This document shows, in pieces, positions 42,059 through 50,270 of a stretch of DNA of 64,000 nucleotides. The notes beneath the pieces were generated by a model, which was not told the origin of the DNA, searched no databases, and was given only the letters and a program-made list of their open reading frames with translations. Numbering within the stretch: position 1 is the first letter of the stretch; each line of letters starts with the position of its first letter. Position numbers and translations under genes: made by a program. The stretch is taken from NCBI RefSeq assembly GCF_017306545.1, contig NZ_JAFKID010000024.1, positions 49,180 to 113,179 on the forward strand. The letters are read 5' to 3'. Source of the DNA: Mesorhizobium sp. (GTDB lineage: Bacteria > Pseudomonadota > Alphaproteobacteria > Rhizobiales > Rhizobiaceae).

Positions 42059-42767
42059 GGTCGATATCGCCGCAAAAACCTTTCGCTCCGCGCAGGGCGT
42101 CTCGCTGACGGCCTTGCGGGACCTTTCCTTCGAGGTCCGGCGGGGCGAGTTCGCCTGCCTGCTCGGCCCGTCCGGCTGCGGCAAGACGACGACGCTGCGC
42201 ATCCTGCTCGGCCTCGACAGGGATTTCAGCGGCTCTTTCCAACTGCCCGAAGGCGGTTCCGGCCGCATCGCAGCGGTCTTCCAGGAGCCGACGCTGCTGC
42301 CCTGGCGCACGGTGGAGCAGAATGTGCGGCTGGCGTTGCCGAAAGATCGGCGGGCCATGGACCTCGACCGGCTGTTCGGCGATCTCGGCCTCGCCGGCAT
42401 GCGCTCGCTCTATCCGTCGGAACTGTCGCTCGGCCTGGCGCGCCGGGTGGCGCTGGCGAGGGCCTTCGCCAACGAGCCCGCCGTGCTTTTCCTCGACGAA
42501 CCGTTCGTCTCGCTCGACGAGCAGACCGCCGAGCGCCTGCGCCACCTGCTCCTGTCGGTCTGGTCGGCGCGGCCGACGACGGCGCTGATGGTCACGCACA
42601 ACCTGCACGAAGCGCTGATGCTGTCGGACCGCATCGTCGTCCTGTCGGCACGGCCGGCGCATGTGGAGGGCGTGTTCGATATCCGTCTGCCGCGGCAAGA
42701 CCGCAGCCCGCAGGTGACGAGCGACCTCTTGCGGTCGTTCCGCCTGAAATTCCCGACCCACGCCTGA
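42027..42767 (+). CDS. NitT/TauT-type ABC transporter ATP-binding protein
   Basis: A 246-residue ABC ATPase: Walker A LLGPSGCGKTTTLRILLGLD, Q-loop AVFQEPTLLPWRTVEQNVRL, Walker B AVLFLDEPFVSLDEQTAERL, and H-loop MVTHNLHEALML. The signature motif is altered: LSLGLARRVALARAF in place of LSGGQ, the middle Gly-Gln replaced. The change is also seen in some SsuB/TauB relatives and may lower the ATPase rate rather than abolish it. ATG 42027 is chosen; a TTG 9 bp upstream is possible. It overlaps the permease gene by 32 bp. Confidence 0.88.
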   Translation: MRAAGAAAPLRVDIAAKTFRSAQGVSLTALRDLSFEVRRGEFACLLGPSGCGKTTTLRILLGLDRDFSGSFQLPEGGSGRIAAVFQEPTLLPWRTVEQNVRLALPKDRRAMDLDRLFGDLGLAGMRSLYPSELSLGLARRVALARAFANEPAVLFLDEPFVSLDEQTAERLRHLLLSVWSARPTTALMVTHNLHEALMLSDRIVVLSARPAHVEGVFDIRLPRQDRSPQVTSDLLRSFRLKFPTHA

Positions 42768-42792
42768 ACAGGGAAGAAAGGAGCCGCGAGCC

Positions 42793-43764
42793 ATGCCGAT
42801 CGATCCGCTGAGGCGCAAGCTGCTGGGCGGCTTCGCCTGCGCCGGGGCCGGCGCCGCGATCCTGCCGTGCTGCCTCGGCCGGGCGGCGCTGGCCGCTTCC
42901 GAGGGCGCCGGCATGGCGCTGAAACCGGTCGCCGACGGCGTCTACGCATTGCGCGGCGCCGACGAACTGATGAGCGAGGCCAACGACGGCGCCATCGCCA
43001 ACCTCGGCCTCGTCGTCGGCGACGAAGCCGCCGCCGTCATCGACAGCGGCGGCAGTCTTGTCGAAGCGCGCGCCTTCATCGCGGCGTTCGAAAAGGTGAC
43101 CGCCAGGCCGGTGCGCTATCTCGTCAACACCCACATGCACCCCGACCACGTCTTCGGCAACGCGGCGTTCCGCGCGCTCGGCGCGACGATCGTCGGCCAC
43201 CGCAACCTGCCGCGCGCGCTCGAGGCGCGGGGCGCCTTCTATTTGCAGAATTTCCGCGAGCAGATCGGCGACGCGCTCATGAAGGGCGTCGAGATCGTGC
43301 CCCCGACCCTGCTGGTGGACGAGCGCCTGGAACTTGACCTGGGCGGGCGCGTGCTGGAACTGCGGGCCTGGAAGCCGGCCCACACCGACAACGACCTGAC
43401 CGTGCTCGACCGCGCGACCCGCACGTTCTTTGCCGGCGACCTGGTGTTCATGGATTCCCTGCCGACGCTCGACGGTTCGCTGCTCGGCTGGCTCAGCCAG
43501 ATGGACGGCCTCGCCGCGCTGGACGCCGCGCGCGCCGTGCCGGGCCACGGGCCGGTGCCGGCCGACTGGCCGGCCGCGCTCCAGCCCGAGCGGCGCTATT
43601 TCGAGGCGCTGGCGCGCGATCTGCGCAAGGCGATCGCCGGCGGCGTGCCGATGGCCGAGGCGGTCAAGACGGCAGGCCGCGGCGAGCGGGACAAATGGGC
43701 GCTGTTCGACGCCTATAACGAACGCAACGCCACGGCCGCCTTCGCCGAATTGGAATGGGAGTGA
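42793..43764 (+). CDS. Quinoprotein relay system zinc metallohydrolase (metallo-beta-lactamase fold)
   Basis: A 323-residue exported hydrolase. It has a twin-arginine-type signal (LRRKLLGGFACAGAGAAILP) and the metallo-beta-lactamase metal site NTHMHPDHVFGNAAFR. Further metal ligands are in RAWKPAHTDNDLTVLD (His, Asp) and FFAGDLVFMDSLP, and in AVPGHGPVPADWPA. It is the SoxH-related protein that repeatedly occurs with PQQ dehydrogenases and the SoxYZ-like carrier encoded next. A thiol-ester-cleaving role on that carrier is the working idea in the literature (inference here). It is in the operon with the NitT-type transporter, 25 bp downstream. Confidence 0.88.
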   Translation: MPIDPLRRKLLGGFACAGAGAAILPCCLGRAALAASEGAGMALKPVADGVYALRGADELMSEANDGAIANLGLVVGDEAAAVIDSGGSLVEARAFIAAFEKVTARPVRYLVNTHMHPDHVFGNAAFRALGATIVGHRNLPRALEARGAFYLQNFREQIGDALMKGVEIVPPTLLVDERLELDLGGRVLELRAWKPAHTDNDLTVLDRATRTFFAGDLVFMDSLPTLDGSLLGWLSQMDGLAALDAARAVPGHGPVPADWPAALQPERRYFEALARDLRKAIAGGVPMAEAVKTAGRGERDKWALFDAYNERNATAAFAELEWE

Positions 43765-43766
43765 AG

Positions 43767-43863
43767 CACGATGCCGAAAAGTCGCAGACTTTTCGGAAAA
43801 CATCGCGATTCAAAACAAATGGTTGGAGCAAAATTCCGTTTCAAGGAAAAGGCGTTTCCCTCC
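43767..43863. repeat. Mosaic palindromic repeat with 10-bp stem after the metallohydrolase gene
   Basis: CCGAAAAGTC, loop GCA, GACTTTTCGG (43774-43796) forms a perfect 10-bp stem starting 9 bp after the stop, followed by AAAACATCGCG. The adjoining segment to 43863 (AAAATTCCGTTTCAAGGAAA within it) resembles a repeat family dispersed in rhizobial genomes. The stem may also end transcription. Confidence 0.65.
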
Positions 43864-43970
43864 AACCGGCCACCGCGGTCCGTTTCATCGGCGGTTTTGC
43901 CAACGCTCCCGCGTGCGTATATGCTGGTCGACGCCTGGGCACCACCTCGTCGAAACCGGTGGAGGCATCG

Positions 43971-44828
43971 ATGCAGAAACAGGATTTGCGGACCTGGCGG
44001 TTCGTGCTGCCGGTCGCGTCCGGCCTGGCGGTTGCGCTTTTGGCCGGTGGCACGATTTGCGGCCTTTCCGGCCCGGCCATGGCGCAGCAGACGCAAGCCT
44101 CTTCGGACCGCATATGGGACGGGCTGAAGGGCGACGTGTTCGGCGACAAGGCCATCCAGGACGACGGCGGGCTTGTCCGGATCGAGGCACCGAAGCGCGC
44201 GCAGGACGCCGCCCTCGTGCCGGTCGATATCTCTATCGATCCGGCCAAGGCGCCGGACGGCGTCAAGGCGCTCACGCTCATCATCGACGTCAACCCTTCG
44301 CCGGTGGCCGCCACCTTCAGGATCGGCGATGATGCCGGCATCACGCATCTGGCGACGCGGGTGCGCGTCAACGACTATTCCTACCTGCGCGTCATCGCCG
44401 AGACGCCCGACGGCGCCCTGCACATGAACAAGGTTTTCGTCAAGGCCTCCGGCGGATGCTCGGCGCCGGCGGTCAAGAACATGGACGAAGCGCAAAAGAC
44501 CATGGGGCAGATGAAATTGCGCGAATTCGCCGGCGAAGCGGGCAAGGAGCCGGAAATGCAGCTGATGATCCGGCACCCCAACAATTCCGGTCTTCAGCGC
44601 GACCCGTTGACCCAGTATTTCATCCCGGCGCACTTCATCCAGGACCTGTCGATCTCGCAGGGCGACCGGCCGATCCTGTCGATGGAAGGCGGCATCTCGA
44701 TCTCGGAAGATCCCAATTTCCGCTTCGACTTCAAGGCGCACGGCAACGACGAGATCCGCGTCAAGGCGACCGACACGGAGGGCAAGGTGTTCCAGGGCCA
44801 CTGGCCGCTGGAAACCGCCGGCCTTTAG
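43971..44828 (+). CDS. Quinoprotein dehydrogenase-associated SoxYZ-like carrier protein
   Basis: A 285-residue periplasmic fusion of a SoxY-like and a SoxZ-like domain. The signal segment is VLPVASGLAVALLAGGTICG. The SoxY-like part (about 40-165) has LVPVDISIDPAKAPDGVKAL and ends ... VKASGGCSAPAVKNMDEAQK, where the Cys sits in a GGCSAP context comparable to the SoxY GGCGG carrier arm. The SoxZ-like part (about 170-285) has MIRHPNNSGLQRDPLTQYFI and FKAHGNDEIRVKATDTEGK. GGAGG precedes ATG 43971. No other sox genes are here, so it serves the PQQ system, likely with the preceding hydrolase. Confidence 0.88.
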   Translation: MQKQDLRTWRFVLPVASGLAVALLAGGTICGLSGPAMAQQTQASSDRIWDGLKGDVFGDKAIQDDGGLVRIEAPKRAQDAALVPVDISIDPAKAPDGVKALTLIIDVNPSPVAATFRIGDDAGITHLATRVRVNDYSYLRVIAETPDGALHMNKVFVKASGGCSAPAVKNMDEAQKTMGQMKLREFAGEAGKEPEMQLMIRHPNNSGLQRDPLTQYFIPAHFIQDLSISQGDRPILSMEGGISISEDPNFRFDFKAHGNDEIRVKATDTEGKVFQGHWPLETAGL

Positions 44829-44952
44829 AGCCTCTGATATTTTGGCGGGAGCAATCCCTCTCCTCGTTTTACGGGGAGAAGGATTGCTCTATCTCTTTGA
44901 TTTGGCCGCATTTCCGGACGCAAAACCGCTTCACACCTTTGCTGGAACCGCT
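44829..44952. repeat. Mosaic palindromic repeat between convergent genes
   Basis: A gene-free 124-bp interval with the stem GAGCAATCC/GGATTGCTC (44850-44858 with 44882-44890) and an inner CTCTCC/GGGGAG pair. The right half (GGCCGCATTTCCGGACGCAAAACCGC with TTTGCTGGAA) matches a sequence commonly seen in dispersed rhizobial repeats. The stem separates two convergent genes and can act as a two-way terminator. Confidence 0.65.
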
Positions 44953-45306
44953 CTAAAAACACCTGACGTCGGCTTCCGCCTGGGCGCGTTTCAGTTCGGT
45001 GCGGGCCTCCTTGGCCGGCTTGCTTTCGCGAAACAGGCCGGCGTTCTCGCCCGTCGTCAGCGACATGCTCTTGAACGTCTCGGCCCGCTCGTAGCGGTCG
45101 TAGGGAAGGATCGAGGCGATGACGTCGATCGAGCAGGAGCAGCTCTCCAGCGCCTGCCTGGTCCGGCCGTTCGTCTGCATGCAGGCGAGCACGTAATCGG
45201 CGATCGTGGCGGTCGGATAGTCGCCCGCCGCGCCGGCCGGATTGGCCGCCGCCGGCGCGGCCGCCAGCATCAGCAGGCCGGCCGAAATCCCCATAAATCT
45301 GACCAT
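44953..45306 (-). CDS. Small periplasmic Cys-containing protein next to xoxF (unknown function)
   Basis: A 117-residue protein with a signal peptide (MVRFMGISAGLLMLAAAPAA). The mature part has TIADYVLACMQTNGRTRQAL, ESCSCSIDVIASILPYDRYE and a final VRCF: four Cys in a Cys...CxC...Cys layout, which could form disulfides or bind metal. GGAGGAAC precedes ATG 45306, and an upstream longer reading is not needed. I know the type only as a companion of xox/mxa-related clusters. It is divergent from xoxF across a 682-bp region. Confidence 0.8.
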   Translation of the reverse strand: MVRFMGISAGLLMLAAAPAAANPAGAAGDYPTATIADYVLACMQTNGRTRQALESCSCSIDVIASILPYDRYERAETFKSMSLTTGENAGLFRESKPAKEARTELKRAQAEADVRCF

Positions 45307-45988
45307 GGAAGTTCCTCCGTTGGGCCCGGACGCGAGCTCCGGACAGGGGCGCCGCTCCAGTTGGCGCCGTATCGCCGGGCGGGTCAAGTTCCGGCCGCCG
45401 CCCTATTGTACCAAAGGCCAATAGGGCCCGGATCGGACCCGGAGCGCCTCGCGGCGGCTCGGTTCCCCACCCCCCGATGCCGCCTCGGCCGGCGTTTCAT
45501 GGCGGCCCTACTATCGTCACGGCTTCGTGAGCGCTACATATTGACGCGTCCGGATCGGGCAGAGCTTCTTCAAAGCTCACGCATGTATATCCATGACGGT
45601 GAATACCTGTTCAGGTTTATCGAACATATCAAGGCAATTTATTTTCACTTTATAGAAGTCGGATTTTCATCAGATTATCGGATTTCTTTTTATTATTGCA
45701 TGGCAATATTATCCATATTGCGGTGCAATATTAACAGATTTTAATTTGCTTGCCATCCGTTTTGGAATGACATAGCCTTTCCCTGTTTCCGGCTTCAAGG
45801 GCGTCACCGTCATTAGGGAGCGGCGACAGTCTTTCGTAGGCCAAGTGAGGTGGGCAGTAACGGTGCCCTCTGCTCATCTGGCTTAGGTCGTGACACGCTG
45901 CCGGAAATACTTCCCCCACATGAATCGCTTGGGCAAGCCCTCGTGGGCTGAACGGTTGATTCGCCATTGTGCACCCGGGAGGACATTG
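45307..45988 (+). promoter_or_regulatory. xoxF upstream region with AT-rich promoter segment and structured leader
   Basis: The 682 bp between divergent starts is the largest gene-free interval here. 45580-45770 is strikingly AT-rich in a GC-rich genome and contains a possible promoter, TTGCTT (45746-45751) and GACATA (45769-45774), 17 bp apart. Downstream, 45799-45880 can fold: GGTGGGCAG (45849-45857) pairs with CTGCTCATC (45870-45878), and its loop TAACGGTGCCC (45858-45868) can pair with GGG..CACCG..TTA at 45799-45815, forming a pseudoknot-like or alternative structure. A further AGCCC/GGGCT hairpin lies at 45936-45949. GGGAGGAC precedes the xoxF ATG. The promoter boxes are tentative; the pairings are seen directly. 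Confidence 0.5.
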
Positions 45989-47905
45989 ATGCGTGTATTT
46001 ACGAAAGCCACCTACGTACTAGCGACCACGACGTTCCTGTCGTTCGGCGCGGGCTATGCCGCCTCGGCGAACGAAGACCTGGCCAAGATGGCCGAAAACC
46101 CGAAAGACTGGGTCATGCAGACGGGTGATTACGCCAACACCCGCTACACGACGCTCGACCAGATCACCAAGGACAACGTGAAGAACCTTCAGGTGAAGTG
46201 GACCTTCTCCACCGGCGTTCTTCGCGGCCACGAAGGCGGTCCGCTGATCATCGGCGACGTCATGTACGTCCATACGCCGTTCCCGAACAACGTGTTTGCC
46301 CTCGACCTCAAGAACGACGGCAAGATCCTGTGGAAGTACGAACCCAAGCAGGACCCGAACGTCATTCCGATCATGTGCTGCGACACGGTCAACCGTGGCG
46401 TCGCCTATGCGCCCAAGACCGCCGACCATCCGGCGCTGATCGTTCTCAATCAGGCCGACACCAACGTCGTGGCGATCGACGCCACCACGGGCAAGGAAGT
46501 CTGGAAAGTCAAGAACGGCGAGAACACCGACGGCGGCAAGGGCGAATCCGGCACGGCCGCGCCCGTCGTGGTGAAGGACAAGGTGCTGATCGGCATCTCC
46601 GGCGCCGAATTCGGCGTTCACGGCTCGCTCGCGGCCTACAACCTGAAGGACGGGTCGCTGGCCTGGCGGGCCTACTCCACCGGCTCCGACGCCGATATCC
46701 TGGTCGATCCCGAAAAGACGACCGAGCTCGGCAAGCCGATCGGCGCTGACTCCAGCATCAAATCCTGGGAAGGCGAGCAGTGGAAGACCGGCGGCGGCAC
46801 GACGTGGGGATGGTATTCCTACGATCCGAAGCTCAACCTGATCTACTACGGCACCGGCAACCCCTCCACCTGGAACCCGGTCCAGCGGCCCGGCGACAAC
46901 AAGTACTCCATGACCATTTTCGCCCGTGACGCCGATACCGGCATGGCCAAGTGGCTCTACCAGATGACGCCGCACGACGAATGGGACTACGACGGCATCA
47001 ACGAGATGATCCTCGTCGACGGCATGGAGGTCGACGGCAAGAAGCACGACGTGCTGGTGCATTTCGACCGCAACGGCTTCGCCTACACCATGGATCGCAA
47101 GACGGGCGAGCTTCTGGTCGCCAAGAAATACGATCCGGCGGTGAACTGGGCTTCCAAGGTCGACATGGACCCCAAGAGCAAGACCTACGGCCGGCCTCTC
47201 GTCGATCCGAAGTACTCGACCGATCACAACGGCGAGGACACCAACACGGCGGGCATCTGCCCGGCCGCGCTTGGAACCAAGGACCAGCAGCCGGCCGCCT
47301 ATTCGCCCAAGACCGGCCTGTTCTACGTGCCGACCAACCACGTCTGCATGGATTACGAGCCGTATAAGGTGAGCTACACCGCCGGCCAGCCCTATGTGGG
47401 CGCCACCGTGTCGATGTATCCGGCCCCCGGCAGCGACAACATGGGCAACTTCATCGCCTGGGATGCCGCCAAGGGTGAGATCGTCTGGTCGAAGCCCGAG
47501 CAGTTCTCGGTCTGGTCGGGCGCGCTCGCCACCGCCGGCGACGTCATCTTCTACGGCACGCTGGAAGGCTACATCAAGGCGGTCGACGAGAAGGGCAACG
47601 AACTCTACAAGTTCAAGACCCCTTCGGGCATCATCGGCAACATCACGCCCTTCGAGCATGACGGCAAGCAGTACATCGCCGTCCTGTCCGGCGTCGGCGG
47701 CTGGGCCGGCATCGGCCTCGCCGGCGGCCTGCTCTCGCCCGACAACGCCGCTGCCTGGCACGGCGCCGTCGACCAGGGCCGCGCCCAGGGCGACCAGACC
47801 CAGGTGGTCGGCACGGCCGGTCTGGGTGCCGTCGGCGGCTACGCCGCGCTTGCCGACTACACCACGCTCGGCGGCCAGCTCACCGTCTTCGGCCTGCCGG
47901 ACTGA
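45989..47905 (+). CDS. xoxF: Lanthanide-dependent PQQ methanol dehydrogenase
   Basis: A 638-residue periplasmic eight-bladed quinoprotein. It has a signal peptide (to about residue 25, [11 protein letters not shown]), the vicinal Cys pair 130-131 ([11 protein letters not shown]), the metal ligands in SGAEFGVHG and [11 protein letters not shown], and the catalytic [10 protein letters not shown]. In the last, Asp335 lies two residues after catalytic Asp333. That extra Asp marks XoxF (lanthanide) rather than MxaF (calcium, Ala there). It oxidises methanol to formaldehyde or formate and passes electrons to XoxG. It is about 35 residues longer than typical XoxF, mainly from an insertion near 586-610 ([15 protein letters not shown] within it) before the conserved [19 protein letters not shown] end. 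No mxaFI is in the window. Confidence 0.95.
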   Translation: MRVFTKATYVLATTTFLSFGAGYAASANEDLAKMAENPKDWVMQTGDYANTRYTTLDQITKDNVKNLQVKWTFSTGVLRGHEGGPLIIGDVMYVHTPFPNNVFALDLKNDGKILWKYEPKQDPNVIPIMCCDTVNRGVAYAPKTADHPALIVLNQADTNVVAIDATTGKEVWKVKNGENTDGGKGESGTAAPVVVKDKVLIGISGAEFGVHGSLAAYNLKDGSLAWRAYSTGSDADILVDPEKTTELGKPIGADSSIKSWEGEQWKTGGGTTWGWYSYDPKLNLIYYGTGNPSTWNPVQRPGDNKYSMTIFARDADTGMAKWLYQMTPHDEWDYDGINEMILVDGMEVDGKKHDVLVHFDRNGFAYTMDRKTGELLVAKKYDPAVNWASKVDMDPKSKTYGRPLVDPKYSTDHNGEDTNTAGICPAALGTKDQQPAAYSPKTGLFYVPTNHVCMDYEPYKVSYTAGQPYVGATVSMYPAPGSDNMGNFIAWDAAKGEIVWSKPEQFSVWSGALATAGDVIFYGTLEGYIKAVDEKGNELYKFKTPSGIIGNITPFEHDGKQYIAVLSGVGGWAGIGLAGGLLSPDNAAAWHGAVDQGRAQGDQTQVVGTAGLGAVGGYAALADYTTLGGQLTVFGLPD

Positions 47906-47967
47906 CGCTCGTAGGAACCACGGCCGCGGCTTTCGCCTCGATGGGGCGGGAGCCGCGCACGAAAGAC

Positions 47968-48025
47968 GAGAGCCGGCGGGCGGAAACCGGCCGGCTCTCC
48001 CGGTCGGCCCGACATGCCCGGCCGA
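47968..48025 (+). terminator. Paired stem-loops between xoxF and xoxG
   Basis: GAGAGCCGG (47968-47976) pairs with CCGGCTCTC (47991-47999), and a CGG-AAA-CCG tip extends it. TCGGCC (48004-48009) pairs with GGCCGA (48020-48025). There is no T-run, so read-through is expected. The position between the very abundant XoxF and its cytochrome fits an attenuator or mRNA 3' stabiliser that lowers xoxGJ relative to xoxF (inference). Confidence 0.55.
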
Positions 48026-48108
48026 TCAACGTGCAAAGCAACCCGATCGCCTGTGACGTCGCGGCAAGGCCGCCCGGCGGCGCGACGGCGAACCGAAGGA
48101 AAGCCCGA

Positions 48109-48636
48109 ATGTCTGTACGCATCGCACTTTCGATCCTTGCCCTGGCGCTCCTGCCGGTGACGAGTTCGCTTCCGGCGCGCGCCGACGACAGCGCGGAAAA
48201 AGCCAAGGCGGTCAAGGACGAAGGCGGCAAGTATTACGACGCCGACGGCACGCCGACCTACAAGATCGAAAACGGTATGGTGGACTGGTACACGTTCAGC
48301 GGCTACCGCCGCTATCACTCCGACTGCCACGTTTGCCACGGGCAGGACGGCACCGGCTCCAGCTACGCGCCCGCGCTGGTCAACAGCCTGAAGACGATGG
48401 ACTACGGCACTTTCCTGTCCACCGTTGCCGAAGGCCGCAAGGATGTCGGCGGCGGCAAGGAAAACGTCATGCCGGCGTTCGGCGACAACAAGAACGTCTA
48501 TTGCTACCTGGACGACATCTATATCTACCTGCGCGCCCGCGCCGACGGCGCCGCGCCGCGCGGCAGGCCGCCGAAGCATGAGGACAAGCCGCAGGCGGCG
48601 AAGGACTACGAAGCCTCCTGCATGGGCAGCAATTGA
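48109..48636 (+). CDS. xoxG: Cytochrome c, electron acceptor of XoxF
   Basis: A 175-residue periplasmic cytochrome c. It has a signal peptide (ALSILALALLPVTSSLPARA), the segment DGTPTYKIENGMVDWYTFSG before the haem motif SDCHVCHGQDGTGSSYAPAL, an axial Met in KENVMPAFGDN, and extra Cys in NVYCYLDD and EASCMGSN. The total of four Cys beyond the signal marks the methanol-metabolism cytochrome family. It is directly downstream of xoxF and upstream of xoxJ, the canonical order. AAGGAAAGCC precedes the ATG. Confidence 0.93.
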   Translation: MSVRIALSILALALLPVTSSLPARADDSAEKAKAVKDEGGKYYDADGTPTYKIENGMVDWYTFSGYRRYHSDCHVCHGQDGTGSSYAPALVNSLKTMDYGTFLSTVAEGRKDVGGGKENVMPAFGDNKNVYCYLDDIYIYLRARADGAAPRGRPPKHEDKPQAAKDYEASCMGSN

Positions 48637-48637
48637 C

Positions 48638-49501
48638 ATGAGCGGCCGCGGCCTATCCGGACTGCGCATGGTGCTGCCGATGCTCGGCGCGCTGGCCCTG
48701 ATGCCGTCGGGCGCCCAGGCGCAGAGCGCCGGCCTCGGCGCCGCCGGCGAACTGGTCGATCCCGACATCCTGCGCGTCTGCGCCGACCCCTCGAACATGC
48801 CGTTCACCGACAAGAGCGGCCAGGGCTTCGAAAACAAGCTGGCCAACCTGGTCGCGCAAAAGACCGGGCGCAAGTCGGTGGCCTACACCTGGTTCCCGAC
48901 CGTGATGGGCTTCGTGCGCAACACGCTCAGCGCCCACCGGTGCGACATCATCATGGGTTACGCTCAGGGCGACGACCTGGTGCAGAACACCAACGCCTAT
49001 TACCGCTCCTCCTACGTGCTGGTCGTGCCGAAGGGCAGCGCCATCGAGGGGGCGGACACGATCGAGGACCCGAAGCTGACGGGCAAGCGGATCGGCGTCG
49101 TCGAGCGCACGCCGCCGACCGCCAACATGGCCGCCAACAAGCTTTTGCGGACGGCCAAGATCTATCCGCTGGCGGTGGACACGCGCGTCACCGAATCGAT
49201 GGCCGAGCGGATGCTGCGGGACATGAAGGCCGGCCAGATCGACGCCGCGATCCTGTGGGGGCCGATGGCCGGCTACTACGCCAAGGAAATGAAGGCGGAC
49301 GTGACGATCGTGCCGCTGGTCAAGGAAAAGAACGGCGAGCGCATGGCCTACCGCATCACCATGGGCGTGCGGCCCTCCGACCAGGAGTGGAAGCGGACGC
49401 TGAACAAGGTCATCAGGGAGAACCAGAAGGAGATCAACAAGATCCTGCTCGACTACAACGTGCCGTTGATGGACGAGCACGACAACCAGATCACCCAGTG
49501 A
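48638..49501 (+). CDS. xoxJ: Periplasmic binding-fold protein of the methanol dehydrogenase system
   Basis: A 287-residue periplasmic protein with a signal (LPMLGALALMPSGAQAQ) and a type-II solute-binding fold: LRVCADPSNMPFTDKSGQGF, TWFPTVMGFVRNTLSAHRCD, DDLVQNTNAYYRSSYVLVVP and GRIGVVERTPPTANMAANKL-like (KRIGVVERTPPTANMAANKL). This is the MoxJ/XoxJ family, thought to help activate or assemble the quinoprotein rather than to transport. It follows xoxG by 1 bp. Confidence 0.93.
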   Translation: MSGRGLSGLRMVLPMLGALALMPSGAQAQSAGLGAAGELVDPDILRVCADPSNMPFTDKSGQGFENKLANLVAQKTGRKSVAYTWFPTVMGFVRNTLSAHRCDIIMGYAQGDDLVQNTNAYYRSSYVLVVPKGSAIEGADTIEDPKLTGKRIGVVERTPPTANMAANKLLRTAKIYPLAVDTRVTESMAERMLRDMKAGQIDAAILWGPMAGYYAKEMKADVTIVPLVKEKNGERMAYRITMGVRPSDQEWKRTLNKVIRENQKEINKILLDYNVPLMDEHDNQITQ

Positions 49502-49516
49502 CGGCGGCGGGACGCG

Positions 49517-50110
49517 GTGTGGCGGAATTTCGGACGAAAGGCGGCGAGACGGCAAGGCCGGCCGGCGGCGCTGATGCTGCTGGCGGCAAGCCTTGCCGGC
49601 CCGGCCGGAACCGCATGGGCCGGCGGCGTCGCCGAGCCGGTCGGCTACCGGATGGACGACTACCGCGCGCCGGTGCCCGATACGCTGCGAGGCGCCCGCG
49701 TGGTGACGACCGCGGAGGCGGAGGCGCTGTGGCATGGCAAGCAGACCGTCTTCCTCGACGTCATGCCGAGAGCGCCGAAGCCGGCCAACCTGCCGGCGGG
49801 AACGATATGGAGGGACGCAGTCAGGACGGATATCCCAGGCAGCCTGTGGCTCGCCAATGTCGGGTACGGCGCGCTGTCGCCGGAGGCCGCCGCCTACTTC
49901 CGCCGCAGCCTCGAAACCGTGACCGGAGCCGACAAGACGCGCGCCGTCCTGTTCTACTGCAAGACGGATTGCTGGATGTCCTGGAACGCTGCCAGGCGGG
50001 CGGTGGAATGGGGCTACGGTTCGGTGCTGTGGTATCCGCCGGGCGCCGACGGATGGGAAGCCGCCGGGCTGCCGGTGGCGGAGAACAAGCCTTACGAGGC
50101 CGAGAATTGA
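49517..50110 (+). CDS. PQQ-associated rhodanese-like protein with CxxxCW motif
   Basis: A 197-residue exported protein of the PQQ-dependent catabolism-associated CXXCW family. The N-terminal export region is RRQGRPAALMLLAASLAGPA, and the rhodanese-like domain has TVFLDVMPRAPKPANLPAGT and VLFYCKTDCWMSWNAARRAV. The motif here reads C-K-T-D-C-W, with three residues between Cys rather than two. The start is GTG 49517; an internal ATG at 49574 would truncate the signal. It follows xoxJ by 15 bp and precedes pqqA, so it closes the xox operon. A thiol-redox role in quinoprotein maturation is inference. Confidence 0.85.
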   Translation: MWRNFGRKAARRQGRPAALMLLAASLAGPAGTAWAGGVAEPVGYRMDDYRAPVPDTLRGARVVTTAEAEALWHGKQTVFLDVMPRAPKPANLPAGTIWRDAVRTDIPGSLWLANVGYGALSPEAAAYFRRSLETVTGADKTRAVLFYCKTDCWMSWNAARRAVEWGYGSVLWYPPGADGWEAAGLPVAENKPYEAEN

Positions 50111-50196
50111 GACGGAACCACGCCGTTGTTTGAGCCGCTGTTTTTATCTTTTGAGGACCTGTCGTTTCATTTGTCCATTTGGAGACGTGATGGACG

Positions 50197-50250
50197 AGCC
50201 ATTGGCGGAACGCCTTGGCTGACCGATGGCAAGGATCGGCCCGCGGGCCG
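50197..50250 (+). promoter_or_regulatory. pqqA leader hairpins
   Basis: Two stems lie in the 160-bp leader before pqqA: AGCCA-TT-GGCG, loop GAA, CGCC-T-TGGCT (50197-50220) and the palindrome CGGCCCGCGGGCCG (50237-50250). The latter ends 9 bp before the GAGGAG ribosome site. They could regulate or stabilise the abundant pqqA message; no known riboswitch class is recognised. Confidence 0.45.
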
Positions 50251-50270
50251 GTAGAAGAGGAGAAACTGCG

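Noticed and set aside
45583-45744. A 53-codon AT-rich frame upstream of xoxF (starts MYIHDGEYLFRF)
   Set aside because: No ribosome-binding site, composition follows the AT-rich DNA, and no similarity to a known family. More likely part of the promoter region.
45989-47905. Calcium-type MxaF identity for the methanol dehydrogenase
   Set aside because: The DYD motif with the extra Asp, and the xoxG and xoxJ neighbours without mxaI, indicate XoxF.
47968-48025. Rho-independent terminator ending transcription after xoxF
   Set aside because: Stems are strong but no T-run follows and xoxG/xoxJ directly downstream need expression, so partial attenuation or mRNA stabilisation is a better reading.
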